Shown: in pieces, positions 50,459 to 59,154 of the stretch
Layout of the letters: each line of letters begins with the position of its first letter
Numbering within the stretch: the stretch's first letter is position 1
NCBI RefSeq assembly: GCF_002843425.1
Contig: NZ_NKXO01000007.1
Location: 1 to 64,000, forward strand
Direction: 5' to 3'
DNA length: 64,000 nucleotides
DNA from: Raineya orbicola
Lineage (GTDB): Bacteria; Bacteroidota; Bacteroidia; Cytophagales; Thermonemataceae
Program-made: the position numbers and the translations under genes
The notes under the pieces: generated by a model
Databases searched by the model: none
Told to the model about the DNA's origin: nothing
The model's input: only the letters and a program-made list of their open reading frames with translations

Positions 50459-50490
50459 CTTGCATTTTTTACTTCTCTTTTGTAGGTTTG
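50459..50490 (+). promoter_or_regulatory. Predicted promoter for thymidine kinase
   Basis: Exact -7 TAGGTTTG at 50483-50490, with CTTG (one mismatch to TTTG) at 50459-50462, spacer 20 nt. It lies 23 bp before the TTG start at 50514. Confidence 0.55.
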
Positions 50491-50513
50491 CGTTTCATTA
50501 AAATTGCAAGAAT

Positions 50514-51095
50514 TTGTTTGTAGAACCGCATCACAAGGCTACAGGCTGGATAGAAGTTATTTGTGGCTCAATGTTTTCAGGGAAAACCGAAGAACTTATA
50601 CGCCGCCTAAACCGAGCCATTATTGCCAAGCAAAAAGTAGAAATTTTCAAACCAGCTCTTGATGTTCGTTATCACGAAAGTCAGGTAGTTTCGCACAACG
50701 CTACTGCTATTCGCTCCACGCCTGTGCATACTGCCGAAGAGATTTTTTTGTATGTAAGCGAATGCGATGTTATTGGCATAGATGAAGTACAATTTTTTGA
50801 TAGCCAAATTGTAGAAGTTTGTAATCGCTTGGCAAATGCAGGCAAAAGAGTAATCGTCGCAGGACTGGATATGGATTATTTGGGAAGACCTTTCGGAGCT
50901 ATGCCTACTCTGATGGCTATTGCAGAGTTTGTAACCAAAGTTCACGCTATTTGTGTAAAGTGTGGGGCAGTAGCTCATTATTCGTATCGTCTTGCCCCCT
51001 CAGCCGAAAAAGTGCTTTTGGGCGAAAAAGATGCGTATGAAGCAAGATGTAGGCGATGTTTTACAGAGGGTATGCAGTTTGAAAAAAATCATTGA
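50514..51095 (+). CDS. tdk: Thymidine kinase
   Basis: A 193-residue type-II thymidine kinase salvaging thymidine to dTMP. P-loop GSMFSGKT at 18-25, the GIDEVQFFD switch, and two zinc Cys pairs ([12 protein letters not shown]) near the C-terminus. The start is a TTG: from it the protein begins [18 protein letters not shown], which agrees with the N-terminus of other Bacteroidota enzymes (MF.EP..), while no ATG lies upstream in frame. It is followed by the P-type ATPase gene 77 bp later. Confidence 0.95.
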   Translation: MFVEPHHKATGWIEVICGSMFSGKTEELIRRLNRAIIAKQKVEIFKPALDVRYHESQVVSHNATAIRSTPVHTAEEIFLYVSECDVIGIDEVQFFDSQIVEVCNRLANAGKRVIVAGLDMDYLGRPFGAMPTLMAIAEFVTKVHAICVKCGAVAHYSYRLAPSAEKVLLGEKDAYEARCRRCFTEGMQFEKNH

Positions 51096-51172
51096 AAAAG
51101 CCTTTATTAGTCATTGGGTAATTTTGCTTTTCTAATTTTCTTTTCCTACTTTCACCCAAAAAACTTTGATAT

Positions 51173-53719
51173 ATGCAGTGGCACATTCAGCCTTTGGAAG
51201 AGGTTTTTACCCAAACCAAAAGTCGTAAAGAAGGCTTAAATCACAAAGAGGCACAAGAAAAATTAGCCTCTCACGGCAGAAATGAGCTTATCAGCAAGCC
51301 ACCACGCCCTATTTGGCTGATGTTTTTGGGGCAGTTCAAAGATGTGATGATTATTATTTTGCTACTTGCGGCGGTAATTTCAGGCTTAATTGGCGACCTG
51401 AAAGATACCTTGCTCATTGCCTTGATAGTTTTTTTGAATGCTGTGATTGGCTTTTTTCAAGAATACCGAGCCGAAAAAGCTATGGAGGCTCTCAAAAAAA
51501 TGGCAACTACCACTGCCAAAGTGCTTCGGAACGAAAAAATAGAGCATCTCAATTCGGCTGAAATAGTACAAGGCGATATTGTTCATATAGAAGCAGGCGA
51601 TATGGTACCTGCGGACTTACGTCTGATAGAAACCCACAATTTACGCATAGAGGAAGCCTCTCTTACGGGCGAATCCGAAGCCGTAGAAAAACATCATCAG
51701 GTTTTAGCAGAGCAAAATATTCCTCTCGGCGACAGGCTCAATATGGCTTACAAAAGCACATTGGTTACCTATGGCAGAGGAGTAGGGGTGGTAGTAGCGA
51801 CAGGTATGAAAACTGAAATAGGCAATATTGCCCAAATGCTTCAAGAAAGCGAAACACAAACGCCCCTTCAAAAACGATTAGCAGAATTTGGAAAAAGGCT
51901 TTCTTTCGTAATTTTTGCGATTTGTGCCATTATTTATGTAGCAGGATTTATTCGGGGCGAAGAGCCTACACAATTATTGCTGACAGCCATTTCGGTGGCG
52001 GTTGCCGCTATTCCTGAAACTTTACCTGCGGTAATTACGGTTTCTTTGGCTTTGGGAGCAAGCAAATTGGTAAAGCAAAATGCTCTTATTCGCAAATTGC
52101 CTGCTATTGAAACGCTCGGGTCGGTTACTTACATTGGAAGCGACAAAACAGGCACGCTCACCCAAAACAAAATGACTGTACAAGAGCATTGGCTTAATCC
52201 GCAACTGCCCCAAGAAGCAGAAAATCTGTTTTGGCAGGCAATGCTTTGCAATCAGGACACGCAAAGGCAAGAAAACGGAGAAATCAAAGGCGATGCCACA
52301 GAAATAGCGGCACTCTTGTATGCCCAAAAACAAGCTCCTGATTGTCAAGTTCTACTTCGTACAGATGAAATTCCTTTCAGTTCTGAAAGAAAAATGATGA
52401 CCACACTACACGAGAAAGATGGGAAAATATTGGTTTTCAGTAAAGGAGCTTTGGAAGCTATAGCAGAAAAATGTGATAGCTTACCCCTTGAAGTGTGGCA
52501 AGTTGCAGAAGCTATGACCAAAAAAGGACAACGCGTGCTGGCTTATGCCTATAAGGTTTTGGAGAAAAACCCTCAGATAGAAAAAATAACTGCGGAACAA
52601 AAATTACAATTTTTAGGGCTAATTGCAATGATAGACCCGCCTCGCCCCGAAGTACGCCAAGCCGTAGCAGAATGTATTACCGCAGGCATCATTCCCGTGA
52701 TGATTACAGGCGACCACCCTCTCACCGCCGAAGCCATTGCCAAAGATTTGGGAATTTTGCAAAGCGAAAAGCACGAAGTAATTACAGGTAAGGAAATGGC
52801 TTTGCTTTCAGAGGAAGAGCTGGAATTTCGTATGGATAAAATTCGCGTGTTTGCACGTGTTTCTCCTGAACAAAAATTACAGATTGTCAAGATTTTACAG
52901 CGTAAAGGGCATTTTGTAGCAATGACAGGCGATGGCGTAAATGATGCCCCCGCCCTCAAAAGAGCCGATATAGGCGTAGCTATGGGGATTTCAGGAACAG
53001 ATGTTTCCAAAGAAGCCTCTGATATGATATTGCTTGATGATAATTTCGCTACTATTGTAAAGGCAGTACGCGAGGGCAGGAGAATTTTTGATAACATTCG
53101 CAAGTTTATCAAATACACAATGACGGGCAATGCAGGTAAAATTTGGGTGATTTTCCTTGCCCCGATTATTGGTTTGCCTGTGCCTTTATTGCCTGCTCAG
53201 ATTTTGTGGCTCAATTTAGTAACTGATGGTTTGCCTGGGCTTGCCCTTGCAGGTGAGCCTGCCGAAAAAAGTGTAATGCAACGTCCTCCTCGCCACCCAA
53301 AGGAAAGCATTTTTGCTCACGGCTTGGGCTGGCATATTCTTTGGGCAGGTCTGCTGATTGGAGCTTTGGTACTTGGTTTGCAGGCTTGGAGCTATGCGAG
53401 TGGCAGTTCGCATTGGCAAACAATTGTTTTTACAAGCCTTTGTTTTGCCCAGATTGGGCAAATTTTAGCAGTTCGTAGCGAAAAACATCTGTTTTTCAGT
53501 TTGGGATTTTTTACGAATTTGCCTTTACTTGGCACTGCCTTTCTGAATTTTGCTTTGCAAATGCTTTTAATTTATCATCCTTTTTTCCAAGAAATTTTTG
53601 TTACTAAACCACTTACTTTTACAGAATTGCTTTTGTGTATGGCTGTGGCAGTAATAGTTTTTCACGTGATTGAGCTAGAAAAAATCATCAGAAGAAGGTT
53701 GGAAAAAAGAGCTATTTAA
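51173..53719 (+). CDS. Calcium-type (P2) cation-transporting P-type ATPase
   Basis: An 848-residue P-type ATPase that likely exports Ca2+ or Mn2+. The phosphorylation site DKTGT (Asp324) is preceded by the transmembrane motif PETLP (281-285; PEGLP in textbook calcium pumps). LTGES is in the actuator domain, TGDGVNDAPALK is the hinge, and NLVTDGLPGLALAGEPAE is the M6 motif with Asn/Thr/Asp ligands. Ten membrane segments are predicted. The N-terminal cation-ATPase domain (EEVFTQTKSRKEGLNHKEAQEKL) is complete. The C-terminus overlaps the convergent mutS2 gene by 8 bp. Confidence 0.92.
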   Translation: MQWHIQPLEEVFTQTKSRKEGLNHKEAQEKLASHGRNELISKPPRPIWLMFLGQFKDVMIIILLLAAVISGLIGDLKDTLLIALIVFLNAVIGFFQEYRAEKAMEALKKMATTTAKVLRNEKIEHLNSAEIVQGDIVHIEAGDMVPADLRLIETHNLRIEEASLTGESEAVEKHHQVLAEQNIPLGDRLNMAYKSTLVTYGRGVGVVVATGMKTEIGNIAQMLQESETQTPLQKRLAEFGKRLSFVIFAICAIIYVAGFIRGEEPTQLLLTAISVAVAAIPETLPAVITVSLALGASKLVKQNALIRKLPAIETLGSVTYIGSDKTGTLTQNKMTVQEHWLNPQLPQEAENLFWQAMLCNQDTQRQENGEIKGDATEIAALLYAQKQAPDCQVLLRTDEIPFSSERKMMTTLHEKDGKILVFSKGALEAIAEKCDSLPLEVWQVAEAMTKKGQRVLAYAYKVLEKNPQIEKITAEQKLQFLGLIAMIDPPRPEVRQAVAECITAGIIPVMITGDHPLTAEAIAKDLGILQSEKHEVITGKEMALLSEEELEFRMDKIRVFARVSPEQKLQIVKILQRKGHFVAMTGDGVNDAPALKRADIGVAMGISGTDVSKEASDMILLDDNFATIVKAVREGRRIFDNIRKFIKYTMTGNAGKIWVIFLAPIIGLPVPLLPAQILWLNLVTDGLPGLALAGEPAEKSVMQRPPRHPKESIFAHGLGWHILWAGLLIGALVLGLQAWSYASGSSHWQTIVFTSLCFAQIGQILAVRSEKHLFFSLGFFTNLPLLGTAFLNFALQMLLIYHPFFQEIFVTKPLTFTELLLCMAVAVIVFHVIELEKIIRRRLEKRAI

Positions 53720-56105
53720 TCTTCACAATAGTGTAACCATCGCCTCCTCGGTCGGCGTGTTCGCTGGCAAAAGATGCCACGAAATCATACTTTTTCAGAT
53801 GTTCGCGTATCATTTTACGTAAAATTCCATCGCCCTTGCCGTGTAAAATGCGAACTTCGTTAAAGCCTGCCAGTAAAGCATCATCTAATAGCTTATCAAC
53901 TTCTTGCAAAGCTACTTCGGTACTTTTGCCACGTACATCAATCTGACTGCTGAAATTTGCCAGTTTTTCTGTCAGATTGATGCCAATGCTTTTCTTGGCA
54001 AATTTTTTTTGTTCATTTTTTGCCTCTTTTCTGCTGATTTTTTCCAAACGATTGAGCTTCACCACAGAACGCAACTCTCCCATAGCAATTTCGGCATCTT
54101 TTCCCTGAATTTGCAAAACCTCGCCAAGCGTATTTTGCCCTTTTATACGAACCCAATCACCTACCTGTATCTCTCCACTTATTACTTCAATATCCTGATT
54201 CTCATTTTCTTCTATAACTTCCTCTACTTGCAAATTTTGCCGAAATTCCTCTAAATTTTTACGCAAATCTTTTGTTATGTTCTTTTCAGCTTTTTGCTCG
54301 CGTATCTGACGAATAGTTTGTTCTATTTTCTGATTTGCTTCCTGCAAGAGTTTTTTAGCTTCTATTTTGGCTTCATTCAGCAGTTTTTTTCTTTCTTTTT
54401 CCAGAAAAGCAGTTTGCTCTTGATATTTTTTCAGCAAGACCTGATATTCTTGTTCTTTTCGGGCAATTTCTTGAATTTTATCTTTCAAAATTTTGCGTTC
54501 TTGTTCCAATTCTTTGAGCAGTTTATCATAATTTATTTCAGCACTACTCAATTTTTCTTGGGCTTTGGCAAGAATTTTTTTGGGCAAACCGATTTTTTTA
54601 GCAATTTCAAAGGCAAAAGAACTTCCTGCCTGCCCGATTTCCAATTCGTACAAAGGCTCTAAATTTTGCATATCAAAACGCATAGCGGCGTTGGTAATGC
54701 CTTTCTTATTTTGAGCAAAAGTTTTCAGATTTCCGTAATGTGTGTTAATCATACCGAAAGCCTTTTTTTCGCACAAATCCTCTAAAATAGCTTCGGCGAT
54801 TGCCCCTCCTAAACGAGGTTCTGTACCTGTGCCAAATTCATCTATCAGAAAAAGTGTTTTTTCAGAAGCCAAATTAACAAACTGACGCATAGCCGTCAGA
54901 TGAGAGCTGTACGTGCTTAAATCATTTTCAAGGCTTTGCTCGTCTCCAATATCTATGAAAATATCCTGAAAAACTCCCATTACAGAGCCTTCTACCATAG
55001 GAACAAGCAAGCCACATTGCCACATATATTGCAAAAGCCCTACGGTTTTCAGAGCAACAGATTTTCCTCCTGCATTAGGTCCCGAGACTACAATGATACG
55101 CTGATTTTCAGAAAGTTCTATATTGAGTGGTACAATGGGTTTATTTTCTCTGCTATGCAAAAGCCAAAGCAAAGGGTGAATGGCATTTTTCCAAAGAATT
55201 TTTGTTTTTTTTTCAAAAATAGGAGCATTGGCGTTGATTTTTATAGCAAACTTTGCCTTTGCCATAATGAAATCTATCAGCCCCAAAAATTGATAGGCTT
55301 TTTGCAAATTAGGTAAAAAAGGACGTAAAAAATCTGTTATTTCTGTAAGAATGCGAATAATTTCTCGGCGTTCTTGGGCTTGTAACTCTTTGAGCGTATT
55401 ATTGAGGTCTAAAATCTCGGCAGGCTCAATAAAAATCGTCTGACCTGTGGCAGATTCATCGTGGATAAAGCCTTTTAGCTTTCGTTTATGCTCGGCGGCA
55501 ATAGGGATTACAATTCTGCCCCCTCGTATAGTAAGCGATGCTTCCTCATTTGCCCAGCCAGCTTGTTTGGCTTGTCGCAGAATTTTATCGGTAGTTTTCT
55601 GTAATAGTTGTTCTTCGCTAATTATTTTCCTGCGAATATCCTGCAAAGTCGCAGAAGCTGAATCTCTAATATTACCTCTATCATCAACGATTTGCTCCAA
55701 ACGCTGAAAAATTTTTTTATCAATTTCTACGAGCTTGAGCAATTCGGCAAGTTGTAAGTAACGTTCTTTGCGACTTTGTAAAAAGGAATAACATTCCCGA
55801 ATAGTAGAAAGTGAAATTTTGAGTTGAAAGAGTTCATTTTCGGAAAGAAAAGCCCCCTGAATAGGAATTTTTTGCAAAGATTCTTGTACATTGAGAAAAT
55901 TCTGGTTGGGAAAAGGCTCATCAAAGAGTAGTATTTCTTTCATTTCTTGGGTTTGGGCTGTAAGTTTGCAAATATGCTCATAATCATCAGAAAAACGCAT
56001 TTTTTCTAAATACTGCAAACCCCAGTTACTCAAACAATTTTCAGCAATTAGCTCTCTGATTTTATCAAAACCTAATTTTTGTTCAATATTTTTCGGATAA
56101 AGCAT
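53712..56105 (-). CDS. mutS2: Endonuclease MutS2
   Basis: A 797-residue MutS-family ATPase without the mismatch-recognition domain. It has Walker A VSGPNAGGKSVALKT, LIDEFGTGTEPRLGGAIAEAIL, a long coiled coil (KILAKAQEKLSS onward), and a C-terminal Smr nuclease domain (IDVRGKSTEVALQEVDKLLDDALLAGFNEVRILHGKGDGILRKMIREHL). MutS2 suppresses recombination or splits collided ribosomes, depending on the species. I chose the ATG at 56105, as the 20 residues upstream are not conserved-looking and run into the next gene. It lies in a minus-strand row leading away from the proposed origin. Confidence 0.95.
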   Translation of the reverse strand: MLYPKNIEQKLGFDKIRELIAENCLSNWGLQYLEKMRFSDDYEHICKLTAQTQEMKEILLFDEPFPNQNFLNVQESLQKIPIQGAFLSENELFQLKISLSTIRECYSFLQSRKERYLQLAELLKLVEIDKKIFQRLEQIVDDRGNIRDSASATLQDIRRKIISEEQLLQKTTDKILRQAKQAGWANEEASLTIRGGRIVIPIAAEHKRKLKGFIHDESATGQTIFIEPAEILDLNNTLKELQAQERREIIRILTEITDFLRPFLPNLQKAYQFLGLIDFIMAKAKFAIKINANAPIFEKKTKILWKNAIHPLLWLLHSRENKPIVPLNIELSENQRIIVVSGPNAGGKSVALKTVGLLQYMWQCGLLVPMVEGSVMGVFQDIFIDIGDEQSLENDLSTYSSHLTAMRQFVNLASEKTLFLIDEFGTGTEPRLGGAIAEAILEDLCEKKAFGMINTHYGNLKTFAQNKKGITNAAMRFDMQNLEPLYELEIGQAGSSFAFEIAKKIGLPKKILAKAQEKLSSAEINYDKLLKELEQERKILKDKIQEIARKEQEYQVLLKKYQEQTAFLEKERKKLLNEAKIEAKKLLQEANQKIEQTIRQIREQKAEKNITKDLRKNLEEFRQNLQVEEVIEENENQDIEVISGEIQVGDWVRIKGQNTLGEVLQIQGKDAEIAMGELRSVVKLNRLEKISRKEAKNEQKKFAKKSIGINLTEKLANFSSQIDVRGKSTEVALQEVDKLLDDALLAGFNEVRILHGKGDGILRKMIREHLKKYDFVASFASEHADRGGDGYTIVKIK

Positions 56106-56140
56106 TGGTAAATTTTTTGCAAATTTAGCTGAAAAATTGT

Positions 56141-56587
56141 TTAATGCCACCAATGTGCAATCCATTCGCTACCGAGTGTCATCAGAAAAGCCCAAAACAA
56201 GGCACTGATAGCCATTGCAAGCAAGATTTTTGGACGAGGTACGCCAAAAGAAACCGCAATCGCACAACCTACAATAGGACTAAATAAAACTGGTGTCAGA
56301 AAGGCTATTCCCCAAATACTGAATTTTTGCCAAATTTTTACAATCATTCGTTTGCGAGGTGAAAAAATTTTGATTTTTTTACCTTTTTGCAAACGTTTTT
56401 TTCGTAAGTAGGCAAAAAGTTTTTCTCCAAGCAATGGTATCAAAAAGGCGGTTGTACTCATTCCTGCTACGGTACAAAGGATAATTTCCCATTCCGAAAG
56501 TCCCAAAGCTACCCCCGTAGGCGGAGCAAGGGCAAATTTTACACTCGCAAACAAATACACCGTAAAATAACTGCTCAACTTTTGCAT
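56141..56587 (-). CDS. Small multidrug-export-like membrane protein
   Basis: A 148-residue hydrophobic protein with four predicted transmembrane helices (about 5-28, 33-55, 88-112, 120-142) and a basic cytosolic loop (KKRLQKGKKIKIFSPRKRM). The layout, with VYLFASVKFALAPPTGVALGLSEWEIILCTVAGMSTTAFLIPLLGEKL at the start, recalls the 'small multi-drug export' family; no transport has been shown. It lies 9 bp after the TPR gene and 35 bp before mutS2, so it is probably co-transcribed with them. Confidence 0.68.
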   Translation of the reverse strand: MQKLSSYFTVYLFASVKFALAPPTGVALGLSEWEIILCTVAGMSTTAFLIPLLGEKLFAYLRKKRLQKGKKIKIFSPRKRMIVKIWQKFSIWGIAFLTPVLFSPIVGCAIAVSFGVPRPKILLAMAISALFWAFLMTLGSEWIAHWWH

Positions 56588-56596
56588 TTTGGATAT

Positions 56597-58417
56597 TTAT
56601 TTGAGCTTATCGCCACGCAAGATACGAAATCTTTTGCGAGCCTCTGCAACGTATCTACTTCCTGGGAATTTGGTCAGATGTTCCTGATACAAATCTTTGG
56701 CTTTTTCTTTGTTCTGTAAAAGTTCCTCATAAGTTTTGGCAAGGGCAAAATGTGCGTCATCAGCCAAAATATCAAAGGCATAATTTTTCAAAATAAGCTC
56801 ATACATTTCTATGGCATTTTGTGGCTTTCCCATACGAATAAAAATATTTGCCTTTGCCCAGTAAATATCATCAGTAAGGCTATGGTTAGGAAATTTTTTT
56901 AGCATTGCTTCCAACTCTTTGAGAGCCTCATCAAGTTTGTTTTGGAAAATCTGAAGGTCAATACGAGCAAACTCACGCATAGCTGTTTCAGTGCTATCCA
57001 TTCCTGTATTATCCTGAATAAACACGCTCATATCAATGGCATCGTTAGAGATTTCGCGAGAAGTAGCATTTTTCAGAATATCCAAATGATTCTGGGCAGT
57101 TTCAAATTCTCCTTTGTAATAGCTAAGTTTAGCATTTTTGAGTTTGGCTTCGTGCCCGATAGGGGAGTCTTTTTGCTCACGCTCCGCTTGGTAGTAAAGC
57201 AGAGCCGCTTCACCAAATTCACCTTTTAACACATAAATATCTCCCAATGTTATTTTGCATTGAGCTACTAATTTGTTATTGTATCTGGCTTCGTTAATGG
57301 CATCTTGTAGCAGTTCTATTGCTTTTTCTTTTTCATCAAGAAAAAAAGCATACAGATGTGCCATATCTTTCAGAGCCTCTACGGTTTTAGCCTTTCCTTG
57401 TGAATTGATAAGTTCCTGATAATCTTGAATAACAGCTTTTACCTTTTCCTTATCAATCGGAAACGTATTTTTAATAACTTCCTCACGAGCCTTTATCAAA
57501 TACCTACGAGCAGGAATAAAATAAAGAGCATCGTTGGGGTACTGCTCTACAAAATAGCTTAAAATTTTTTCAGTAGCAGGGTAATCTTTATTTTCGAAGG
57601 CTATACGTCCTATTTCAAAGAGCTGAGAACCTTGCTTTTTGAAGCGTTTGTCGATAGCCTTTGCTTGCACAAAAGCCTTCAAAAAATTTTTTTGTTGCAT
57701 ATAAAGCCACAAAAGTAACTCATTGGCGGCTCTGTGGTTTGGCTCATCTTGCACTTTGGTAAGCAGTGTTTCCTCTACAAAGTTTAGCTCTTCTTCGGTT
57801 CGGAATTCATCTTGTAAAGTGCCTTTTACATACTCGCTATAATCTTCGCTTTTGTTGTAAAGTTTAATAGCCTCCTGAAGCAATTCTTTTTTCTTACCAA
57901 GTTTGGCATACACTTCGGTAAGTTGCAGAGCATATTTATCAGAGGAGTTGTCGTACTTGCGAGCTTCTAAAAATAATTTTTCTGCCCATTCATATTTATC
58001 GTATTTTTCAAGGGCTTCGTAAGCTATGGTTGCTCTCTCTCTATCTTTTCTACCTGTTTCAATCAGAGCTAAATATTCTTTTTCTGCTTCTTTCATTTTG
58101 CCCTGCATTTCTAAAATAACTGCAAAATCTACCTTGTAGAACATATTTTCAGGCTCTTGCTTGATTTGCTTTCGCAAAAAGTCTTCTGCGGTTTTGTAAT
58201 CTTTCAAATTGATGAGTGTAAGCAGATAGTTTTGGTGTATGCTTCGCCAATTGTAAGAATGACGAGCGAGCTTTTCGTAAATATCTTTGGCTTTTTCATA
58301 CTTACCCTGTACGAAATATTCTTCGGCAAGTTGAAAATCTTGTGCTGCCGCAGAAGTGTGTAGTAAGAAAATGAAAAATACAAATTGTAGTATTTTTCCA
58401 AGACGATTTGTTTTCAT
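56597..58417 (-). CDS. Secreted tetratricopeptide-repeat protein
   Basis: A 606-residue exported protein: signal peptide (about 1-26, ending SAAAQ), then at least a dozen TPR-like helical pairs over the whole length (AEEYFVQGKYEKAKDIYEKLA; AEDFLRKQIKQEPENMFYKVDFAVILEMQGKMKEAEKEY; ... AKANIFIRMGKPQNAIEMYELILKNYAFDILADDAHFALAKTYEELLQNKEKAKDLYQEHLTKFPGS). Its role is unknown; such proteins act as periplasmic scaffolds. I start at ATG 58417, which begins a signal peptide; the longer in-frame start at 58480 is inside an origin-like sequence. It is the first gene left of the proposed origin and is transcribed away from it. Confidence 0.88.
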   Translation of the reverse strand: MKTNRLGKILQFVFFIFLLHTSAAAQDFQLAEEYFVQGKYEKAKDIYEKLARHSYNWRSIHQNYLLTLINLKDYKTAEDFLRKQIKQEPENMFYKVDFAVILEMQGKMKEAEKEYLALIETGRKDRERATIAYEALEKYDKYEWAEKLFLEARKYDNSSDKYALQLTEVYAKLGKKKELLQEAIKLYNKSEDYSEYVKGTLQDEFRTEEELNFVEETLLTKVQDEPNHRAANELLLWLYMQQKNFLKAFVQAKAIDKRFKKQGSQLFEIGRIAFENKDYPATEKILSYFVEQYPNDALYFIPARRYLIKAREEVIKNTFPIDKEKVKAVIQDYQELINSQGKAKTVEALKDMAHLYAFFLDEKEKAIELLQDAINEARYNNKLVAQCKITLGDIYVLKGEFGEAALLYYQAEREQKDSPIGHEAKLKNAKLSYYKGEFETAQNHLDILKNATSREISNDAIDMSVFIQDNTGMDSTETAMREFARIDLQIFQNKLDEALKELEAMLKKFPNHSLTDDIYWAKANIFIRMGKPQNAIEMYELILKNYAFDILADDAHFALAKTYEELLQNKEKAKDLYQEHLTKFPGSRYVAEARKRFRILRGDKLK

Positions 58418-58472
58418 AAAAAACGATTTTTTCTGAAAATAAGAAATTTTTTTGACTTTCGCAAGCGAAAAT

Positions 58473-59005
58473 TTTTCCACAACTTTTTCTTTATGTAATA
58501 ATAATACTTTTTTTTATTTTTTATTGTTATTACTATTAGGGGCTGTGGAAAACTACTTTCGTATGAAATAATATTATTATCAACAGAAAAATGTGGATTG
58601 TGGAAAACTTTTTCAACATTCATAAAATATTAAAAATCAGTTTTTTACAAAAAGTTATCCACAGAATTTTTTGTAAAATGTGGAAAAGTGTGTGGATAAC
58701 TTTATCCACATTTCGCCTCAAAATTCTGTGGATAAGCTGTGGAAACCTGTGGAAAAATGACCAATTTTTGTGGATAACCTGACCTTACTCAGTGGAAAAC
58801 CGCTTAAAAATAGATGTAAGTTTTTTTGCAAATTTTAACATATTTGTGGAAAAAAAGTGCTTTTTCCACAGGTTTCCACAGGCTAAAAAGTGGAAAATTT
58901 TTCCTATCAAAAATTATGCCAAAAATAAATTTCCACAAGGTTTTCCACAGGTTTTCCACAAAAAAACACTACTTTTCCACAAAATTTTTGATACAATGTG
59001 GATAG
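58473..59005. other. Probable chromosomal replication origin (oriC): DnaA-box cluster
   Basis: About 22 nonamers with a TCCAC core lie in 533 bp of non-coding DNA. Perfect TTATCCACA boxes: 58655-58663 (+), 58691-58699 (-), 58702-58710 (+), 58727-58735 (-), 58769-58777 (-). TTTTCCACA boxes: 58473-58481 (+), 58544-58552 (-), 58599-58607 (-), 58679-58687 (-), 58748-58756 (-), 58845-58853 (-), 58862-58870 (+), 58941-58949 (+), 58952-58960 (+), 58973-58981 (+). Variants (GTTTCCACA, ATTTCCACA, TTTTCCACT, CTATCCACA, CAATCCACA) fill gaps. Flanking DNA is AT-rich on both sides. Genes on either side are transcribed away from it. dnaA is not in this window, as is often the case in this phylum. Confidence 0.85.
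58481..58552 (-). other. Candidate DNA-unwinding element with DnaA-trio repeat next to a DnaA box
   Basis: Reading the minus strand from 58552 there is a DnaA box TTTTCCACA (58552-58544), then GCCCC (58543-58539), then in-phase triplets TAA TAG TAA TAA CAA TAA (58538-58521), then an A/T-only tract. This is the order box, GC-rich gap, DnaA-trio (3'-[A/G]AT repeats), AT-rich DUE described for the basal origin-unwinding system of Bacillus subtilis and other bacteria. The A-rich continuation extends to about 58510 and a second TTA-type run to 58491. Functional assignment is by pattern only. Confidence 0.65.
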
Positions 59006-59154
59006 TGAATTTTCCAAGCCATTCGGCAAAAAAATTTTTTCTCAAAGAACTTAAATTGTACTTTTTTTATATTTTAATAACGAATTTTTACGCTTTTTTG
59101 TTTTACAAATCAATATTTTTGATAAATTTGTGATAGAATAAAATTTCTGTAATT

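Noticed and set aside
52573-53130. 185-codon minus-strand open frame inside the P-type ATPase gene
   Set aside because: Antisense to the hinge and nucleotide domain of the ATPase; Ser/Ile-rich shadow.
58845-58870. Inverted repeat read as a transcription terminator
   Set aside because: It is formed by two opposing DnaA boxes and is not downstream of a gene.
58473-59005. CRISPR array or satellite repeat
   Set aside because: The repeats are 9 bases, in both orientations, with irregular spacing, and no cas genes lie nearby.
58414-59133. Short open frames inside the DnaA-box region (58414-58623, 58591-58782, 58792-59133)
   Set aside because: They consist of box repeats and poly-A/T translations (Lys, Phe, Asn runs), have no domain signature and are explained by origin DNA.
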